From NCBI GenBank assembly GCA_944989445.1, contig CALYLW010000977.1, positions 124,001 through 188,000 on the forward strand: a stretch of DNA of 64,000 nt. The letters are read 5' to 3'. Under the pieces are notes generated by a model. The model made no database searches. It had not been told where the DNA came from and was given only the letters and a program-made list of their open reading frames with translations. This stretch comes from Ampullaceana balthica (taxonomy: Eukaryota; Mollusca; Gastropoda; Lymnaeidae). The position numbers and the translations under genes were made by a program. Below are positions 59,561 to 64,000 of the stretch, one piece after another; within the stretch, counting starts at the first letter, position 1, and each line of letters starts with the position of its first letter.

Positions 59561-59750
59561 TACAAATTTCGTTTGCGAATTTTTCTCATGGCGAAGTTTT
59601 CAAACAAGTCAGTAAAGCTAAGTAAGCTTGCAAGTTCCTTTTCAATGCTCATTAGAGCATACTCAGTTTTTGTTTTCCCATGCAAATTTTCACTCATTTT
59701 ATATTCTTTTCAACTTTGAAAAGGATCGCTCTCAGCTGCAGTTTGTAATT
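59561..59750 (-). pseudogene. Element C transposase tail
   Basis: The minus strand reads 'SFSKLKRI', stops, then 'ALMSIEKELASLLSFTDLFE' and 'NFAMRKIRKRN'. This is the end of a DUF4371/ZMYM1-like hAT dimerisation region. It lacks the two arrays present in the homologous stretch at 727-975, giving the pre-expansion state. Confidence 0.75.
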
Positions 59751-59799
59751 AATGGGGGGCCCTTAGCTTTAGCCCATTCAGCGCCCCCTCCCCCTTTTT

Positions 59800-60219
59800 A
59801 ATCCGCCATAGGGGGATGGGGTCACTCGTCTGTGACGATGTGTGACGAGGGGGAGGGGTGTGTTTTTAAAAAATGTGACGTCACATAAAAAACGCGCAAC
59901 TTTAAAAAAAGTTCCACTTACATATTTGATTGTTAACCATTTATTTAATTGCGTTTTCAATGGCTTCACGCGTGTTACGATATTAGAGTGCAGACTTAAA
60001 CTAAATACATATTATATAAATGACAAAAAATAATTTGGAACATGCTAATTTTTATTGAGAAAATACGGCTTTGGCGGAAGGGGGGGGGTAATCAAGGCTT
60101 TGTGACGTCATATCGTAAAAGAATGGGTGGGGGTCTAAGTTTTTGTGACAAAGTAAAACGCTGGGGGAGGGTGGGGTAAAAATTGGCAACCTCACGTGAC
60201 GTCATTTATGGACGGCCCC
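59800..60219. mobile_element. Fragment of the 25-bp-TIR transposon family inside element C
   Basis: The right end is intact: GTGACGTCATTTATGGACGG then CCCC at 60219. The interior shares blocks with 56768-57163 (AACGCGCAACTTTAAA, AATACGGCTTTGGCGG). The left TIR is not recognisable. If inserted as a transposon, it is a fourth nesting level. Confidence 0.65.
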
Positions 60220-61163
60220 TTCAGTCGTAAAGGGGTGACACTATGAGCTACCGCCCCGGGTGACACCAACCCTAGTGACGCCTCTGAACTCAATAAACTT
60301 AATTCAACTCGGCAAGGAAAGCAGACACATTTAATTACTCTCAGTGACAAAGTGTCTGCTTTTACGAAAAATCTTGATCTTTGGAAAAGAATATTAAGTC
60401 AAGGTACCTTTGAGATATTTGATCAATTGTACGAAACCAACGAGTAACCAGAAAATGCTGAAATAAATAAACAAACTTGATAAATTTGATTTCTGATCAT
60501 TTTCAATCAATGCAGAACCAATTTATATTCTACTTTTGTGATATTTAACTTTCAGTGGTTTTTCGTGGGTGTCCAGACCTAATCTCGCACACATTCACTC
60601 ATCAAATAAAAAAATGACCAACATCGTAATTAAACCAGTTCATTGAAGTGACTAGCGATACCACTTTGAATATGTTGCATCAGAAAGTGGGCGTAATGAA
60701 ATTTTGAATACTCCTAACTATCTCAGCTAGTGTTTAAAATACTTTTACCCTTTGCAACTTTGTGAAAGTGGATTTTCTGCATTGCTTACAATAAAAACAA
60801 AACATCGTTCGTACTAAATAAACTTATATGGCAGTCTTTTTAATACAAACTACTGTTTATGACTTAAAGTTTTTTTTATTGTAAGCAAGTAGAATTAAAT
60901 AAGAATACTATGAGACTAATATAAATGACATTTGTTCGTTACAAAAGAAAGCCATTACAATATAATATTTTGAAGCACGCAAATCGTAGCATATTACTAT
61001 AGTTTTACTAACTTAAATGTATATTACTTATAGCTAGCTATATACACAGTATAATTATATTTAACTTTCCAGCACGGCAGTAGCACGATTTTTAGTAGTG
61101 GTCCGTAGCTAAGACACACATTTTTCAAGTGGTTATTGAATCTCAAAAGGTTGAGAACCACTG

Positions 61164-63000
61164 GCTTACAGAATGGTTAATACGCGTCCCTTTGCTGCAT
61201 GCTGTGACTCTTTAAAAAAGTACTTCCCCAATCCCTCTGTGGAGGAAGTAAAGTGTGGGAGAGGAGGGAAGGTCTCTCCTCTCACGGGCTTCCGTCTGTA
61301 TGTCAAAGCAAGTTGGATTCCTTTCATATGAAACAGCAGACACCGCCTCTCTTTCCTGTCTCTCTGTTATCAAACTTGTTGCTCAATATGACCCACTGTT
61401 AGAAAAACACCTACAACATGCCCGAGATAATCCAGGTTCAGTATCTTATTTATCACCGGAAATCCAAAATGAATTTATCCACCTACTTACATCAACTGTA
61501 AGGAATCAGCTGTTGAGTAAAATCAGAAGAAAAAAAATACTACGGTATCTTACTTGACTCAACACCCGACACTGTGAACAGCTTTCTCAAGTCATCAGAT
61601 TTGTGGATGTGAATTTTCAAATTAAAAAAGTAACCATCAAAGAATCATTTTTGAGTTTTATCCAGATACATTCCTAAGACGCAGCAAACCTGCTTGAAAG
61701 AGTTATCGTAAAAAACCGGAATCCAATAGCATACCACTAACCGACTGTCGGTCGCAATGTTATGACAACGCTGATGTAATGACTGGGCATATATCCGGCC
61801 TTCAACAGCGACTATTTGCCTGAAATCACAGAGCATTGTGCATCAACTGTGACAACTACAGCTTAAACTTAGCAACAGTACACTCAGCTAAATAGGATCC
61901 AGTTACTATCACGTTTTTTTGGAACAGTTGAAAGTATAAATTTTTGTTTTCTCTCGTTCAACAACTCGTTGAGAAGAATTAAAAAGAGTTGTGCCCATCA
62001 CAATGAAGAGCGAGTCTGAAACACGTTGGAGTGCACAATTAGAAGCTGTTAAAGCTATTTATGAGGACTAGATGAACTGGTAGGGCTGTTGGAAAAATTA
62101 TTAGAACATACAAATATGACGCCTGACACTAGATGTGATGCAGAAGCTTTGCTGGTAGGTATATTAAACTTTAACTTCCTATTTTTGTTACATTTCTGGT
62201 ACATCATACTTGGGAAAATTGATTGTTTCCAGAAACGGTTTCAGAATCCTACTGTGAATTTCAAGGAAGCAGCATCTGATCTTGAATCACTTGAGTCAGA
62301 AATTGTCAACATTAGTGATAATTTGAGCCAGGTTGCAGTAGACAATGGAAAAGAAGATACACAACTTTGGGAATCGAGGTTGACAGAAGGATTAAACGAC
62401 ATTGGAGGATTACGAGAGATGCAGGACTTTCTGCAGAAGAAGAAATTTCAGGTGATATGAACAGCGTAATTGATAGACTCCAAAAAGAGATATCTATACG
62501 GTTTTTATGTCTAAAAAACCTAAACAACAAATTTGGATTTTTACTAGACGTAAAAACTCTTTTTGCTGAGACAAAAGTCGATACACTTCGTTAAAATTGC
62601 TTAGATTTTCCTAATTTCTACGACAATGACGTCAATGGTCACGAATTGTGCACAGAAACCGGAGACTGAAAAATGCTGCTCAGTAACTGGGCTGGGGTTC
62701 TACCGGAAACTCCTTTGGATCTTCTTGGTTTTATTGTTTCATATGGAGATGACGTATTTCCGAATTTGCGCATTTCACTTCAAATACTTCTAACAATTGC
62801 TGTTTCAACTGAAACTGTGAGCGGTCCTTCAGCAAACTGAAGCTTATTTTGTCTTATTTACGTGCTTCAATGGGACAAGATCGTATGAGTGATCTTGCAC
62901 TCCTTTGCATCGCAAGAGAAACACTTGACAATATTAATTTTGACAACGTGATTAACGAGTTTGCGCCATTCAAATCAAGGAGGATCAATTTTTTGTAGAC
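61164..63000 (+). pseudogene. Element A transposase (ZMYM1/DUF4371-like hAT), main part, decayed
   Basis: The best-preserved piece is 61255-61557: 'LSVIKLVAQYDPLLEKHLQH' and 'YLSPEIQNEFIHLLTSTVRN'. Next come frameshifted pieces with 'LDSTPDT' (catalytic-region DSTPD), 'DNADVMTGHISGLQQR', 'KSESETRWSAQLEAVKAIYE' (61995-62055), 'FKEAASDLESLESEIVNISD' (62265-62320), 'FGFLLDVKTLF' (62530 area) and 'TPLDLLGFIVSYGDDVFPNL' (62708-62770). The end is the dimerisation region 'LSYLRASMGQDRMSDLALLC' (62850-62905). The conserved order of motifs is intact, but there are many stops and shifts. It would have cut and pasted element A. Confidence 0.85.
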
Positions 63001-63274
63001 TATTTCTTTTCGAGTCATGCATAATTAATAGAGTATTTTTTTTTCAAATAAATTATTTACAACCATAAAGAGAAATATTAGTCTGTATTCTATTTCATTA
63101 AAATACCAAATGCTTCGAAAATGAACCATAATATAAACAGTAAAATTTCAATTTTATTATATTTTTTTTTGGAGGGGGGTGGAAGCCCCCAGAATCTTTC
63201 GGTCCGACAAGGGCCGCAGATTTTGTTTCATGTCCCCGGGCGCACATGACCCTAGCTACGCCACTACCGACCAG

Positions 63275-63476
63275 CTGGTGTTATTATTTAATCTAAGCCC
63301 CCCACCCCCTCTGACCCGCCAGCAGCACGCGGTGATGACAAATGGCTATGACCGTTTGTACCAACACCATCCCCCCCCCCACCAACAGATTCATTTACCC
63401 AGGGACCAGGGACTGTTTGTTTGCTGACTTACAAAACTTAATTAGTGCTCTCTTAAAGGTTATTTACCAAACAAGG
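63275..63476. other. Unassigned sequence
   Basis: Poly-C tracts at 63298-63308 and 63370-63380. No gene. Confidence 0.4.
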
Positions 63477-63925
63477 CAGACCTAATCTAACCTAACTCAT
63501 ACCGGTCCAAAGCTGACATAACTCATACTGGTCCAAATCTGACTTAACTCATACTCAGAAGCGTAACTGTGTTTTCCACGCCCTTGGCTAATTCATTTTT
63601 GGCGCCCTTGAGAAATAGGGGAAATACTAAATAATAAAGAATAAATTAATTATTGAAGGATTAGCCCTCGGCGCCCTTGGCAACTGCCCCGATGCCAAGT
63701 CGTTGTTACGCCTCTGCAGTCATACTGGTCCAAATCTGACTTAACTCATACTGGTCCAAATCTGACTTAACTCATACTGGACTAAATCTGACATAACTCA
63801 TACTGGACTAAATCTGACTTAACTCATACTAGACCAAATCTGAACTAATACTCCCTATACCTCAGCTAACCTAACTTATACTAGACCACACCTGACCTAA
63901 CTCATACTAGACCAGGTCTAATGTT
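63477..63925. repeat. 26-bp minisatellite, about 11 copies, interrupted by a small hAT-like insert
   Basis: The unit is CATACTGGTCCAAATCTGAC followed by TTAACT. Variants are GGACTAAA and AGACCAAA. The last copies are diverged. Confidence 0.92.
63556..63716. mobile_element. Small hAT-like MITE (161 bp) inside the 26-bp array
   Basis: The left end is CAGAAGCGTAAC and the right end, reversed, is CAGAGGCGTAAC. Both carry a GGCGCCCTTG block inside. The flank is CTCATACT at left; at right GTCATACT appears two bases beyond the end. The array sequence makes the target duplication ambiguous. Confidence 0.75.
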
Positions 63926-64000
63926 TTGGTATGTCCTCGTAACTTTGGCTAAGCTTCTGAAGGCAATCTTATTATCCTCAGCCTAATGTTCCCAAAGAAC

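Larger units (their letters stand above)
58759..60286 (-). mobile_element. hAT element C, innermost of the nest (1528 bp)
   Basis: The ends are CAGTGGCGTCACTAGG and, reversed, CAGAGGCGTCACTAGG, with one mismatch in 16. A perfect 8-bp duplication AACTCAAT flanks it (58751-58758 and 60287-60294). 58759-59750 is homologous to the left-edge element of this window in inverted orientation. The remainder carries a fragment of the 25-bp-TIR family (about 59800-60219). Most of its transposase is gone. Confidence 0.93.
58618..60817 (+). pseudogene. Element B transposase remnant (ZBED5/SCAND3-like hAT), split by element C
   Basis: Left of element C: 'LVIRLFELRDDVREFLVEKT' (58618-58690 area), a stop and frameshift, then 'VAVLAYLAEIFEELN' up to 58758. 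Right of it, in frame from 60295: 'KLNSTRQGKQTHLITLSDKV', 'LWKRILSQGTFEIFDQL'. The C-terminal hAT dimerisation signature is at 60740-60817: 'LCESGFSALLTIKTKHR' then Tyr and TAA. Between are stops. The zinc finger and catalytic core are absent. Element C sits between Asn and Lys of the motif EELN/KLN. The 8-bp duplication AACTCAAT is visible on both sides. Confidence 0.8.
58345..61163 (+). mobile_element. hAT transposon B, inserted in element A
   Basis: The left end reads TATTGGTTCTCAACCTG (two changes from the usual CAGTGGTTCTC) and the right end, reversed, is CAGTGGTTCTCAACCTTT. The 8-bp flanks are GCTTAAAG (58337-58344) and GCTTACAG (61164-61171), matching at 7 of 8. GTGGTCCG motifs lie inside both ends. 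Its transposase is split by element C. Confidence 0.9.
57927..63266 (+). mobile_element. hAT transposon A, outermost of a three-level nest (5340 bp as it stands)
   Basis: The left end is CAGTGGCGTAGCGAGGGG and the right end, reversed, is TAGTGGCGTAGCTAGGGT. A perfect 8-bp target duplication CCGACCAG flanks it (57919-57926 and 63267-63274). Both ends carry a TGTCCCCGGGCGC subterminal block. Its transposase pseudogene is split by element B. Removing B leaves about 2.5 kb, a normal size for an autonomous-derived hAT. Confidence 0.92.

Overview
The window reads as repeat-dense animal (metazoan) nuclear DNA. There is no operon-like gene packing, no rRNA and no intact host gene. It carries many degraded animal-type transposons: hAT, Helitron, a Ty3/Gypsy-like LTR element, LINE tails and a tRNA-headed SINE. 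Overall style fits a mollusc, perhaps a gastropod, but that is an inference from repeat style and is weak. Adding the spans of the tandem arrays gives about 30 kb, roughly 47% of the window.

Layout. 1-1882: a hAT transposon whose transposase C-terminus is broken by two short tandem repeats. 1.9-24 kb: a series of minisatellites with unit lengths of 7 to 72 bp, separated by unique DNA. Among them are a hAT element filled by an 18-bp array (7839-8638), two small hAT MITEs (3498-3683 and 16321-16572), LINE tails, and a SINE sharing the LINE tail (22550-22829). 24.0-41.5 kb: one 17.5 kb array of a 31-bp unit with higher-order repeats of about 2.8 kb. 41.5-46.7 kb: more minisatellites, one interrupted by a 5'-truncated LINE. 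46736-52527: a DNA transposon with 25-bp perfect terminal inverted repeats, itself carrying a Ty3/Gypsy-like LTR element (46842-50959) with gag and a KH-like ORF but almost no pol. 52868-57664: a degraded hAT hosting two Helitrons with tRNA-Val-like modules, a hAT MITE and a G-rich array. 57927-63266: three hAT elements nested one inside the next, each with its own 8-bp target duplication. 63.5-64 kb: a 26-bp array holding another small hAT-like insert.

Recurring theme. Transposons and minisatellites repeatedly build on each other here. Several arrays arose from sequence inside hAT elements, and at least four other arrays were split by later transposon insertions. Most long open frames are by-products of arrays whose unit length is a multiple of three. 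The only host-gene candidates are a possible terminal exon at 46405-46509 (+) and a very tentative signal-peptide exon at 16176-16239 (-).
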